A DNA stretch of 64,000 nucleotides from Hoylesella nanceiensis DSM 19126 = JCM 15639. Its GTDB lineage: Bacteria; Bacteroidota; Bacteroidia; Bacteroidales; Bacteroidaceae. The position numbers and the translations under genes were made by a program. The stretch lies in NCBI RefSeq assembly GCF_000379965.1, contig NZ_KB904328.1, positions 434,001 to 498,000 on the forward strand, read 5' to 3'. Below the pieces are notes generated by a model that saw only the letters and a program-made list of their open reading frames with translations, did no database searches and was not told the origin of the DNA. Positions 54,722 through 63,205 of this stretch are shown here, in pieces; the stretch's first letter is position 1; every line of letters starts with the position of its first letter.

Positions 54722-57700
54722 TTAGAATTGAACTTTAACATTAAAACCAATGTTTCGAGTAGAAGGTTGCATAAAATAGTCTACCCCTTGATAGAAGTTA
54801 CTACTTGTTGAAGCTGACAATTCGGGATCGAATGGAGCTTTACAATATATCATCCAAAGGTTTCGTGCAAGTAGTCCTACAGATAAATTCAACTTATTAT
54901 GGAACCATTTCTTAGGAAAATCATAGCTCAAACTCAATTCTTGAAGGCGCACATTGGTGGCACTATATAAGTAATAAGTGCCGTAACCTCCTTCTGCTGT
55001 AGATATTGTTTGATAGTATTTCTTAGCATCAATCTTTCCATAATTAATAGGAACACCGCCATTGTTGCGTGCATCTGCAGAGGCTTGCGATCCTCCATAG
55101 TAGTCTAAAATACCCTGTGTTGCCGAGTAAACCAATCCACCAACACGTGCAGAAACAACAAAACCAAGTGTAAGTCCTTGATAAGAAATAGAGTTGTTCC
55201 AGCCCACATTGTAGTTAGGAGCTAATCTTCCAGCCTTTCTCAAGCCTGTTTCTTGCATACTTAAATTGCCCGAAGAAGGATCGATAGCAATGTTTCCATT
55301 AGGATCTCTCTTCAATTCGTGCTTGATATAGATATCGCTCATGGTGCCACCTTCACGTAGAATAACTTGTGGAGCAACAGAGCTTGCGCCCAAATAGGCT
55401 TTTTGAATTTCAGGAATACCCTCGCTATTGACGCTTGCTTTTGATAATTCTTTAATTCTATTTTGGTTTAATGTGTAGGTGAGAGTTGATGCAACGCCAA
55501 TTTTTCCGAATGTGTTGCGATAGCCCAACGTTAGCTCTATACCTTGGTTTTGTACGTTTCCGCTTTGCACAATTTGTTCAGAATACAACGAAGATGTACT
55601 TGTTTTGCCATAAATTGTTTGGTTATAGGTGTTCGAGCGATATAGGGTTACATCTAAATTGATAGTGTTATTTAAGAATTTAGAGTTCAATCCAAGTTCC
55701 CACGAGCGTGTGTTCTCGGGTTTCATATGCTCTAATGGAGCGATATTAGACTTCTCCCACAAATGGGTTTGATTATTGAAATGATAGCTTGGATTAGACA
55801 AGAAACGATCAAAAGCCGAAGCAACATCAGAATAAGAGGCACGCATTTTTACAAAAGTAATCCACTTAGGAAGCTTAACCATGTTAGAAATTACAGCCGA
55901 AACGCCTACTGAAGGATAGAAGAACGACGACTGATCAGAATAAGCTAACTGCGAAGCCCAGTCGTTTCTGCCTGTAACTGTTAAGTAAAGCATATCTTTA
56001 TAGCCCAGTTCCACCGATCCAAATATCGATTGAGTTTGGTCGTGCCAGCCCTCTTGAATGGTTTTATACTTATTCGAATAGTTGATGTTGTTCATCGCAA
56101 AGAAGTTTGGTAGCAACAAATTACCTGCTCCTCCTGCAGCCTCAAACACTTGATCTTTAATCGAAGTACCAATGTTTGCCGTGAGATTATAATCCTCTCC
56201 AAAACGTTTGTTGATGTTAACCATCACATCACCATATATTGTTCGGTCGTGTTGTGTTTGGTCTCCGTAGCCTCCATTCGCATCCGAAATGGTTAAAAGA
56301 GTCGAAGCATAGTTCTTATTTAACAAACGATATTCTGAGTTATCCACTCTAACACGTCCAACAACATTTAGCCAATCGAGCACATTCCATTTTAAAGAAG
56401 CGTTCAACATATAGCGATGTTTGTCTGTGGTGCGTGTCATTCGCTTTTGAATCCAATAAGGATTTTGCAACGAATGCACCCCTTCTCCATAGGGCCAATA
56501 TTGTGTCATGTAGCCCAAAATAGGGTCCCAACGCTCAAAATTGCGAATTTCATCGAAGTGATCTCCTCGTGGAAATAAATACAAAGCAGGCAAAGGGTTG
56601 TTGTATTTACCCTGAGAAACCATGTTAGCATCTTTCTGAACGATATAGTTTGCACCAAAATCTAACAGCAATTTATCGTTAAGAAACGATGTTGTGTTGC
56701 GTGCTGTGAAATTATAACGTGAATAAGTGTTTTCTAAAACAATTCCTTTTGCGTTTGTAGTAGAAACCGATATATAGGTTTGATTTTTGCTATTACCAGT
56801 TGATAGCGACACCGAATTAATGATGTTAGAGCCTGTATTGAAAAATTTAGCAATGTCGAAATTGCCGTTTTGTGGGCTTCCCCAGCTCATTAAACCCGAG
56901 CTTGTGCCATAGCTGTTTTGAGTTTTTGGCAAGAAGGTCGCATGCGAAAACGTGCTACTATTGCTCACCGTAACCGTTGTTTTGTCTTTACTTCCACGCT
57001 TGGTGTTAATAATCACAACACCATTGGCAGCGTCGCTACCATATAAAGCCGCAGCCGATGGACCTGTTAACATGTTTACACTCTCAATATCTTCGGGGTT
57101 TATGTCAGCCGAACTCTCCGAACCCATCGGTGTTGAGTAGGCTCCTTCGCCTCCACCAAAAGAGTGATTATACATTGGAACACCGTCTATTACATACAAA
57201 ACGTTGTTGCTTTTTTCGATAGACTTTGTACCACGCATCACCACACGCACAGCACTTCCTGCTCCACCTGCACCTGTATTGATTTGAACACCAGCTACCT
57301 TGCCCACTAACGAGTTAACAAAGTTGGCGTCTTTGTTGCGTGTAAGCTCTTCGGCCGACACCTTTTGCACGTTGTAGCTCAATGCTTTTTCTGCACGTTT
57401 AATACCCAATGCCGTCACCACCACTTGGTCTATTGTGAGTGCATCGCTTTTTAAAACAATGTTTAAACTGCCACTTCCTGCATGTTTTACCTCTTGAGTA
57501 GCCATACCAATGTAGCTCACTAAAAGGGTTGCACCTTTAGGAATGGTTAACGAGAACTTGCCATCTGCATCTGTTATGGCACCATTGGTAGCAGCTTTTG
57601 CGCCTTTTATGCGAATGGTTGCACCAATAACAGGCTCGCCTGCTTCGTCTACAACTCTTCCTGCTACCTTAACATCACTGTTAGACTGTTGTGCTTCTCG

Positions 57701-57844
57701 GTTCTCTAAAGCTGTTACATTTGGGCTAAGATCCATTGAACTTCTACCTAAAAGATGAGTAGAGTTGGCAGGTGCACTTGCAAATGCTTCTAAACAGCAG
57801 CAAGATAGAAAAACACTTACTGGGAAAATTTTTCCTGTTTTCAT
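54722..57844 (-). CDS. SusC/RagA family TonB-dependent outer-membrane transporter
   Basis: A complete 1040-residue transporter, first gene of PUL 2. It has a signal peptide containing an unusual Cys run (FLSCCCLEAFASA), then a 30-residue linker. The carboxypeptidase-regulatory-like domain (about 60-140) includes VAGRVVDEAGEPVIGATI and LLVSYIGMATQEV. The TonB-box region is IDQVVVTALGIKR. The plug contains NNVLYVIDGVPM and AAALYGSDAANGVVIINTKRG, and a 22-strand barrel follows, ending VKVQF. No N-terminal signalling (STN) extension is visible, so it is not expected to pair directly with an anti-sigma factor. It probably imports N-glycan oligosaccharides released by the GH18 enzyme. Confidence 0.95.
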   Translation of the reverse strand: MKTGKIFPVSVFLSCCCLEAFASAPANSTHLLGRSSMDLSPNVTALENREAQQSNSDVKVAGRVVDEAGEPVIGATIRIKGAKAATNGAITDADGKFSLTIPKGATLLVSYIGMATQEVKHAGSGSLNIVLKSDALTIDQVVVTALGIKRAEKALSYNVQKVSAEELTRNKDANFVNSLVGKVAGVQINTGAGGAGSAVRVVMRGTKSIEKSNNVLYVIDGVPMYNHSFGGGEGAYSTPMGSESSADINPEDIESVNMLTGPSAAALYGSDAANGVVIINTKRGSKDKTTVTVSNSSTFSHATFLPKTQNSYGTSSGLMSWGSPQNGNFDIAKFFNTGSNIINSVSLSTGNSKNQTYISVSTTNAKGIVLENTYSRYNFTARNTTSFLNDKLLLDFGANYIVQKDANMVSQGKYNNPLPALYLFPRGDHFDEIRNFERWDPILGYMTQYWPYGEGVHSLQNPYWIQKRMTRTTDKHRYMLNASLKWNVLDWLNVVGRVRVDNSEYRLLNKNYASTLLTISDANGGYGDQTQHDRTIYGDVMVNINKRFGEDYNLTANIGTSIKDQVFEAAGGAGNLLLPNFFAMNNINYSNKYKTIQEGWHDQTQSIFGSVELGYKDMLYLTVTGRNDWASQLAYSDQSSFFYPSVGVSAVISNMVKLPKWITFVKMRASYSDVASAFDRFLSNPSYHFNNQTHLWEKSNIAPLEHMKPENTRSWELGLNSKFLNNTINLDVTLYRSNTYNQTIYGKTSTSSLYSEQIVQSGNVQNQGIELTLGYRNTFGKIGVASTLTYTLNQNRIKELSKASVNSEGIPEIQKAYLGASSVAPQVILREGGTMSDIYIKHELKRDPNGNIAIDPSSGNLSMQETGLRKAGRLAPNYNVGWNNSISYQGLTLGFVVSARVGGLVYSATQGILDYYGGSQASADARNNGGVPINYGKIDAKKYYQTISTAEGGYGTYYLYSATNVRLQELSLSYDFPKKWFHNKLNLSVGLLARNLWMIYCKAPFDPELSASTSSNFYQGVDYFMQPSTRNIGFNVKVQF

Positions 57845-57959
57845 TTATTTATAGATTTATTAATGCTCTGTTCGAACATAAGACCTCAATAAAAGATATC
57901 GAGAGAGCTTCATTTTATTGTATAGCTATTGATTGTTTAGCCGTTTAGGTTTATCAATG

Positions 57960-57967
57960 CAAATATA
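57960..57967 (-). promoter_or_regulatory. Promoter -7 box of PUL 2
   Basis: The minus strand reads TATATTTG followed by CATTG, 116 bp upstream of susC. No -33 TTTG is found at 19-20 bp, so an activator is likely. The rest of the gap (57968-58232) is AT-rich near the promoter and shows no gene. Confidence 0.65.
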
Positions 57968-58232
57968 TATAATGATTTGTAAAGGTTTGTTTTCTATGTA
58001 CTTGTTTAACATTAATAAGTAAAACTAAATACAAATTTAATGAAAGGGAGTGGATATAAGTGTGTTATAGGCACCCAATGAAGCCTATTGAAAACCATTG
58101 TTTGACCCTTTTCCTGAGCTTTTCAGCAAAGCTTTTCCACAAAAGAGCATCATTAAGTTAGATTATTGAGCACACAACCCACCAACAAAAGAGGCAGGCG
58201 TGTTGAGGTAAAGACGAGCACTTCGTTTGCAA

Positions 58233-58991
58233 TTAGCCGAGCGTGAAGAGCAGTTTGCCTGCTTTTTTATCTTCAGAATGAAACTCGAAACCTTCAAAAT
58301 CGAAGTTTTTTAGCTGGTCGATATGCTTACATTCGTTCTCAATGATATATCTTGTCATCGTTCCTCGACACATCTTTGCATATACAACAATGCTCTTTAG
58401 TTTTCCATCTTTGTGCACCATAAACTCGGGTTGAACCACTTTAATGGCCTTAGTAACCTTCTTCCAGTCGAACAAACGTTTCATTTCAGCACTGGCAAGA
58501 TACACAAGTATGCCGTCGTCTTGCTTCACCGAGTCGATTAAACAATCGGTAAGCAGAGGCTTCCAATAGTCGAACATCGACTGATTGTTATGGGGGAGCA
58601 CCACATTTCCTTCGAGTCGGTAGTTCTTAATGCCGTCGCATGGGCGCAAAAGACCATATAAGAACGAGGTGATCCACAGGTGTTTCTGAGCGAAATTCAT
58701 CTGTTTTTTCGAGAACGACTGCGCATTTAAATACTTATATGCAATGCCCGAATAAGCCAAAACCGCTGGGAGCGTGGTTTGAGGGAGCATGAAATCGTTG
58801 TAGCGCATTTTGTTGATCGCCCCCAACTGAGCGTTGATTTTGAGCATGCTCGACAGCTCTTCTGCCGAATAAGCAGCCATTTCACGAGCATTGTTGATGG
58901 CTTCTTGCAGAAAGAGGGGTTCAGTTTGTTGAATTTTTGCACACTCGGCTTGGGCAATCATGTCTTTAGCACACGACAAAAGTATTTGCAT
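58233..58991 (-). CDS. yaaA: Peroxide stress protein YaaA (DUF328)
   Basis: A 252-residue cytosolic protein of the YaaA/UPF0246 family, which lowers free iron and protects DNA under hydrogen peroxide stress. Family hallmarks are seen along the chain: YNDFMLPQTTLPAVLAYSGIAYKYLNAQSF, HLWITSFLYGLLRPCDGIKNYRLE, ILVYLASAEMKRLFDW, and the end FDFEGFEFHSEDKKAGKLLFTLG. Length is as expected. It is divergent from pncB, with a phased repeat array between the two genes. Confidence 0.95.
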   Translation of the reverse strand: MQILLSCAKDMIAQAECAKIQQTEPLFLQEAINNAREMAAYSAEELSSMLKINAQLGAINKMRYNDFMLPQTTLPAVLAYSGIAYKYLNAQSFSKKQMNFAQKHLWITSFLYGLLRPCDGIKNYRLEGNVVLPHNNQSMFDYWKPLLTDCLIDSVKQDDGILVYLASAEMKRLFDWKKVTKAIKVVQPEFMVHKDGKLKSIVVYAKMCRGTMTRYIIENECKHIDQLKNFDFEGFEFHSEDKKAGKLLFTLG

Positions 58992-59073
58992 ATAAAAAAG
59001 AATTATTTGAGGTTTATTAAGGGCAAAGATAGTGTTTTTCTGTTAAAACGAGAGCGTTCTAAAAATTTAATCG

Positions 59074-59081
59074 TACTTTTG
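59074..59081 (+). promoter_or_regulatory. Promoter -7 box of pncB
   Basis: TACTTTTG matches TAnnTTTG. It lies 112 bp upstream of the pncB start and just before a repeat array, so the array would be transcribed as part of the pncB leader. Confidence 0.65.
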
Positions 59082-59085
59082 CGTT

Positions 59086-59172
59086 GCTAATATCAATGCT
59101 ATTGAGTGCCAATGTCACTGATATTGCACATCAAAAGCAATAACATTGCAGTGTAAAAGCATTGCTTTCTTC
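59086..59172. repeat. 22-bp phased palindromic-core array, locus E (4 units)
   Basis: Anchors at 59097 (ATCAaTGC), 59119 (GTCAcTGA), 59141 (AGCAaTAA) and 59163 (AGCAtTGC) are exactly 22 bp apart. In the first three units ATTG stands at the same offset after the core. It lies between the pncB promoter and start codon. Confidence 0.78.
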
Positions 59173-59192
59173 ACTCACTTAAGAAACTGATT

Positions 59193-60413
59193 ATGAATCA
59201 AATCATTCAACACTTCACCGACAACGATGCCTATACCTTCAGTTGTCAATATTATGTACTTCAGAAATACCCTCGTGCTGAAGTAGAATATACCTTCTTC
59301 GACAGAAATAAAACAGTGTATCCAAAAGGTTTCGACCAACTGGTTCAAGAGCAAATCAACTTGATGCCCAACGTGGTTATTACCGAAGAGGAAATACGTT
59401 TCATGCAAGAAAAGATGTATTATCTGCCTAAGTGGTTCTTTACTTTCTTGAGAGGCTATCGCTTTAATCCTAATGAAGTGATGATAAATCAAGACGAAGA
59501 AGGACATCTTGCTATCTCTATTCGAGGCAAGTGGTATTCTACCATTATGTGGGAGATGCCTATCTTAACCATTGTTTCGGAATTGATGCACACCCTTTTG
59601 GGCGACATTGAGCGTTATGATGCGCAAAGAGAGGAGCAAAGAGCTCGTGAAAAGGCTGTTGAAATTTTTTCGAACGGCTTGGTGTTGAGCGACATGGGCA
59701 CCCGAAGACGCTTGTCGTTTGCACATCACGACATGGTGGTTCGTGTGTTGAAAGAGGTGTATCAAGAGAAAGGTACTACCGATGCCGACGGCTTTCATGC
59801 GTGGACGGGTAGATTAGTGGGCACAAGTAATGTCTACTTTGCTATGAAACATCAACTCACCCCCATTGGAACAATGAGTCACCAAATCATCGAATTTGAA
59901 GAAAATGTGAGCGGAGTGTTCGAATGTAACTTTAATGTGATGCGCAAATTTAGCGACGTTTACGACGGAGATAATGGTATTTATCTTTACGATTGCTTTG
60001 GCGATAAGGTGTTCTTCAACAACCTTTCGAAGCGTATGGCTATGATGTTTACGGGCTTGCGTGTAGACAGTGGCGTGGAAGAAGAGCAAGTTGAGAAGAT
60101 TATCTCTAAATACAAACAATTGGGAATCAATCCTCAAACCAAACAAGTGGTGTTTAGTAACGGGTTGAACATTAAGCGAGCAATTGAAATTCACAAGTAT
60201 GTCGACGGCAGAATGCAAGACAGCTATGGTATAGGAACATTCTTAACATGCGATGTGGAGAACGCTAATTCGATGAATATCGTGGTGAAATTGACTCAAT
60301 GTCGCATCACTGAGAATCGTGAATGGCACGATTGTGTGAAGCTTTCGAACGACAAAGGCAAGACACTTGGTAACCCCGAGAAATGCGCTTACTTGCTTAA
60401 AATGATTAAGTAG
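59193..60413 (+). CDS. pncB: Nicotinate phosphoribosyltransferase
   Basis: A 406-residue enzyme of the NAD salvage pathway that joins nicotinate to PRPP with ATP hydrolysis. The N-terminus NQIIQHFTDNDAYTFSCQYYVLQKYP matches the substrate domain of the short (E. coli-like) PncB type. FSNGLVLSDMGTRRRLSFAHHD and GTSNVYFAMKHQLTPIGTMSHQ follow; His230 in GTMSHQ is the residue phosphorylated during catalysis. FSNGLNIKRAIEIHKYV is the later PRPP-site region. It is a single gene. Its leader holds a 22-bp repeat array and a terminator follows at 60565. Confidence 0.95.
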   Translation: MNQIIQHFTDNDAYTFSCQYYVLQKYPRAEVEYTFFDRNKTVYPKGFDQLVQEQINLMPNVVITEEEIRFMQEKMYYLPKWFFTFLRGYRFNPNEVMINQDEEGHLAISIRGKWYSTIMWEMPILTIVSELMHTLLGDIERYDAQREEQRAREKAVEIFSNGLVLSDMGTRRRLSFAHHDMVVRVLKEVYQEKGTTDADGFHAWTGRLVGTSNVYFAMKHQLTPIGTMSHQIIEFEENVSGVFECNFNVMRKFSDVYDGDNGIYLYDCFGDKVFFNNLSKRMAMMFTGLRVDSGVEEEQVEKIISKYKQLGINPQTKQVVFSNGLNIKRAIEIHKYVDGRMQDSYGIGTFLTCDVENANSMNIVVKLTQCRITENREWHDCVKLSNDKGKTLGNPEKCAYLLKMIK

Positions 60414-60564
60414 AATAGTTGGCGGGTGACTTGGCTCGTGCTTTTCGTTCTCATTCAGATAGAAGTACGACCCTAAAGGCTTTTTCGTTCGCCTTTATAC
60501 AGACTGATAAATGCCTGCACCGCCTATCTCTATAGATGCAAAATAAACTACAATCTTTATATCG

Positions 60565-60600
60565 TCGCACGCTCTTTGAAAGATAAGAGGGTGCGATTTT
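60565..60600 (+). terminator. Terminator downstream of pncB
   Basis: TCGCAC (60565-60570) pairs with GTGCGA (60591-60596), with inner CTCTT/AAGAG pairing, followed by TTTTTC. It lies 151 bp after the pncB stop. The rest of the 350-bp gap up to ychF shows nothing else beyond the ychF promoter. Confidence 0.78.
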
Positions 60601-60700
60601 TCTTTTAATCACAACTAAATGAAAACCAAAGAGAACAGCCACTTATGCCCCACAACAATGCCTTTGAGTGATAAAAAACAAAAAACAATGGTTCTTTCTC

Positions 60701-60731
60701 TTTGTAAACTCTCCTTTTTACGCTAACTTTG
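60701..60731 (+). promoter_or_regulatory. Promoter of ychF
   Basis: TTTG (60701-60704), a 19-bp spacer and TAACTTTG (60724-60731) match the consensus, 31 bp before the start codon. Confidence 0.8.
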
Positions 60732-60762
60732 TAGGCAAAAGAAAATCATAAATAAGAATTAG

Positions 60763-61863
60763 ATGTCATTAAAATGCGGTATAGTTGGACTTCCAAACGT
60801 TGGTAAGTCAACTCTTTTTAACTGTTTATCGAGCGCAAAAGCGCAAGCAGCAAACTTCCCTTTCTGCACAATTGAACCCAATGTAGGTGTTATTACCGTT
60901 CCTGATGAACGACTAACAAAGCTTGCAGAGATCGTTAATCCAGGCAGAATTGTTCCTGCTACATGCGAAATTGTAGACATTGCAGGACTTGTTAAGGGTG
61001 CATCTAAAGGCGAAGGACTTGGTAATAAGTTCTTAGGTAACATCAGAGAAACAGATGCAATTATCCATGTTCTTCGTTGTTTTGAAGACGAAAACATTAC
61101 ACACGTAGACGAAACCATTGATCCTGTGCGTGATAAAGAGATTATTGACACCGAACTTCAATTGAAAGACCTCGAAACGGTCGACAATCGTTTGGCTAAA
61201 GAACAAAAGATTGCAGCCGCAGGAAATAAAGATGCAAAGGTGATGGTTACTGTTTTGCAAGCTTATAAAGAGGTTCTTGAACAAGGACTCAATGCAAGAA
61301 CGGTGCAATTCGAAAGCAAAGAGGAAATACAAGCAGCACACGACTTGTTCCTTCTCACTTCTAAACCTGTGCTATACGTTTGTAACGTAGACGAAACAGC
61401 AGCGAAAGAGGGTAATGAGTTCACTCAAAAAATAGCTGAAATAGCTGCTACTGAGGGCGCAGAGGTATTGGTTATCGCTGCCAAAACCGAAGAGGATATC
61501 GCCTCATTAGATAGCTATGAAGACAAACAAATGTTCCTTGAAGAGCTCGGTTTGACCGAATCGGGAGTGAATAGATTAATTAAAAAGGCTTATTCGCTAT
61601 TGAACTTGGAAACATTTATCACTGCTGGAGAAATGGAAGTGAAGGCTTGGACCTACCAAAAGGGCTGGAAAGCTCCTCAATGTGCAGGCGTTATTCACAC
61701 CGATTTCGAGAAAGGTTTTATCCGTGCAGAGGTCATTAAGTATGCAGATTACATTCAATACGGCTCTGAAGCAGCTGTTCGTGAGGCTGGAAAGCTTGGT
61801 ATTGAAGGTAAAGAATATGTGGTGCAAGATGGCGATATTATGCACTTTAGATTTAACGTGTAA
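60763..61863 (+). CDS. ychF: Redox-regulated ATPase YchF (Obg-like ATPase)
   Basis: A 366-residue P-loop protein of the Obg family that binds ATP rather than GTP and interacts with ribosomes. The P-loop is GLPNVGKST (9-17), switch II is DIAGLVKGASKGEGLGNKFL, and the base-recognition motif is NVDE in YVCNVDETA, the non-NKxD form that marks the ATP preference of this group. A helical coiled-coil insert and the C-terminal TGS domain (AGEMEVKAWTYQKGWKAPQCAGVIHTDFEKGFIRAEV) complete the standard layout. lgt follows after 120 bp on the same strand. Confidence 0.97.
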   Translation: MSLKCGIVGLPNVGKSTLFNCLSSAKAQAANFPFCTIEPNVGVITVPDERLTKLAEIVNPGRIVPATCEIVDIAGLVKGASKGEGLGNKFLGNIRETDAIIHVLRCFEDENITHVDETIDPVRDKEIIDTELQLKDLETVDNRLAKEQKIAAAGNKDAKVMVTVLQAYKEVLEQGLNARTVQFESKEEIQAAHDLFLLTSKPVLYVCNVDETAAKEGNEFTQKIAEIAATEGAEVLVIAAKTEEDIASLDSYEDKQMFLEELGLTESGVNRLIKKAYSLLNLETFITAGEMEVKAWTYQKGWKAPQCAGVIHTDFEKGFIRAEVIKYADYIQYGSEAAVREAGKLGIEGKEYVVQDGDIMHFRFNV

Positions 61864-61983
61864 CGCAACTAACTTATAAGCATAGCGTCTTTTACTGTCC
61901 AAAGCGACATATTGAGAGGCTATGCTCTTTTTATTTATATATCAACGGGTGCAAAACAAAATGCCCTTCAACATCAACTTATT

Positions 61984-62835
61984 ATGCTAAACACTATCCT
62001 TTATATTGTTTGGAACCCCAACGTAGAGTTGTTTAGAATTGGTTCTTTAGCCATTAGATGGTACTCTTTGTGCTGGCTTCTTGGTCTTTTATTCGCTTAT
62101 CTCATTGTGAAAAAGCTCTATAACGACCAAAAAATCAAGGAAGAATACTTCGATCCGCTCTTTCTTTATTGCTTCTTTGGCATCTTGTTGGGCGCACGTT
62201 TGGGGCATTGTCTATTCTATCAGCCCGATTATTTCTTGAGTTCGTTTCAGCATTTCGTTGAGATTTTAGTGCCAATAAAGTTCTTACCTAATGGAGGTAT
62301 GCACTTTACGGGCTACGAAGGCTTAGCTTCTCATGGCGGAACGCTGGGCTTAATGATTGCACTCTACCTGTATTACAAACACACTCACGTTAATCTTTGG
62401 CGTGTACTCGATAACATTGCCATTGCAACACCAGTGACAGCGTGTTTCATTCGCTTAGGTAATTTGATGAATTCAGAAATCATTGGTAACGTAACCGATG
62501 TGCCTTGGGCTTTCATCTTTGAGCGTGTTGACATGCAACCACGTCACCCTGGTCAGCTATATGAGGCCATTGCTTATGCCATCTTCTTTTTCATTGGCTG
62601 GTATTTCTATAAGAAAAAGCCTCAAAAAGTGGGCTCGGGCTTCTTCTTTGGCTTGTGTTTAACCCTCATTTTCACCTTCCGTTTCTTTATAGAATACACC
62701 AAAGAGGTGCAGGTGAGCTTTGAGTCGGGAATGCTTTTCAATATGGGTCAATTACTAAGTGTGCCCTTTATCATCATCGGAGTGGCATGTATGGTGGGCG
62801 GAAAGTGGCTCAAAAAGTTAGGAGCTGAATCGTAA
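61984..62835 (+). CDS. lgt: Prolipoprotein diacylglyceryl transferase
   Basis: The ATG at 61984 ([13 protein letters not shown]) gives 283 residues, the family length; an upstream in-frame start at 61912 is less likely. The enzyme moves diacylglycerol from phosphatidylglycerol to the lipobox Cys of prolipoproteins in the inner membrane. Seven hydrophobic segments are visible. Key residues include [10 protein letters not shown], the His117-Gly-Gly motif ([10 protein letters not shown]) and the [12 protein letters not shown] loop with Arg157. It ends with RFFIEYTKE and [12 protein letters not shown]. It is needed to anchor the many lipoproteins encoded in this window. Confidence 0.96.
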   Translation: MLNTILYIVWNPNVELFRIGSLAIRWYSLCWLLGLLFAYLIVKKLYNDQKIKEEYFDPLFLYCFFGILLGARLGHCLFYQPDYFLSSFQHFVEILVPIKFLPNGGMHFTGYEGLASHGGTLGLMIALYLYYKHTHVNLWRVLDNIAIATPVTACFIRLGNLMNSEIIGNVTDVPWAFIFERVDMQPRHPGQLYEAIAYAIFFFIGWYFYKKKPQKVGSGFFFGLCLTLIFTFRFFIEYTKEVQVSFESGMLFNMGQLLSVPFIIIGVACMVGGKWLKKLGAES

Positions 62836-62865
62836 TACGAACGCATTGAATAACAATATACAACT

Positions 62866-62904
62866 AAAGCGGAGATAGTTTGTGTGACTATCTCCGCTTT
62901 TCTT
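62866..62904. terminator. Terminator of lgt
   Basis: AAAGCGGAGATAGT (62866-62879) and ACTATCTCCGCTTT (62887-62900) form a perfect 14-bp stem, followed by TCTT on the plus strand and by TTAGTTG on the minus strand, so it may act in both directions. Confidence 0.87.
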
Positions 62905-62970
62905 ATATCAATGAAGGCCTTTAAACGAAAGGAACAGATCGTATAATAGAGTCATAGTAGTGCCTAATTC

Positions 62971-63183
62971 TCATTTATCTCTTTCGCTAAAGAAATCTGC
63001 CCAATATGGATTTTCCTTATCAAATATTTCCTTTTGTTCTTTATTTAACTTGTAAGGGTAGTCTCTAAACAGGTTATATATTGTTTTCTTGTCAAAAGAA
63101 AACAGAAATTCTCCTATGATATCATAATTGTCAACCCAGTATATTGTGTCCTTTTTGTTGTTTTTATAAAAATCATATTTCAT
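62971..63183 (-). CDS. Small 70-residue protein of unknown function
   Basis: A short ORF 22 bp downstream of the LtaS-like gene on the same strand, with an A/T-rich start region. It is rich in Lys, Asp, Tyr and Phe (YDFYKNNKKDTIYWVDNYD, FRDYPYKLNKEQKEIFDKEN) with no signal peptide or membrane segment. Its base composition is visibly more AT-rich than that of its neighbours, which may mean recent gain. I recognise no family with confidence. The even spread of aromatic and charged residues looks like a real folded protein rather than a chance ORF. Confidence 0.6.
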   Translation of the reverse strand: MKYDFYKNNKKDTIYWVDNYDIIGEFLFSFDKKTIYNLFRDYPYKLNKEQKEIFDKENPYWADFFSERDK

Positions 63184-63205
63184 AATTTCTTCTTCTTATT
63201 TCACC

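Noticed and set aside
49781-57844. PUL 2 regulated by a hybrid two-component or ECF sigma system encoded here
   Set aside because: No such gene lies next to the locus in this window, and the transporter has no signalling extension.
58085-58165. Possible 22-bp array downstream of yaaA
   Set aside because: AGCAAAGC and AGAGCATC words are present, but spacing varies between about 20 and 31 bp and the cores are poor.
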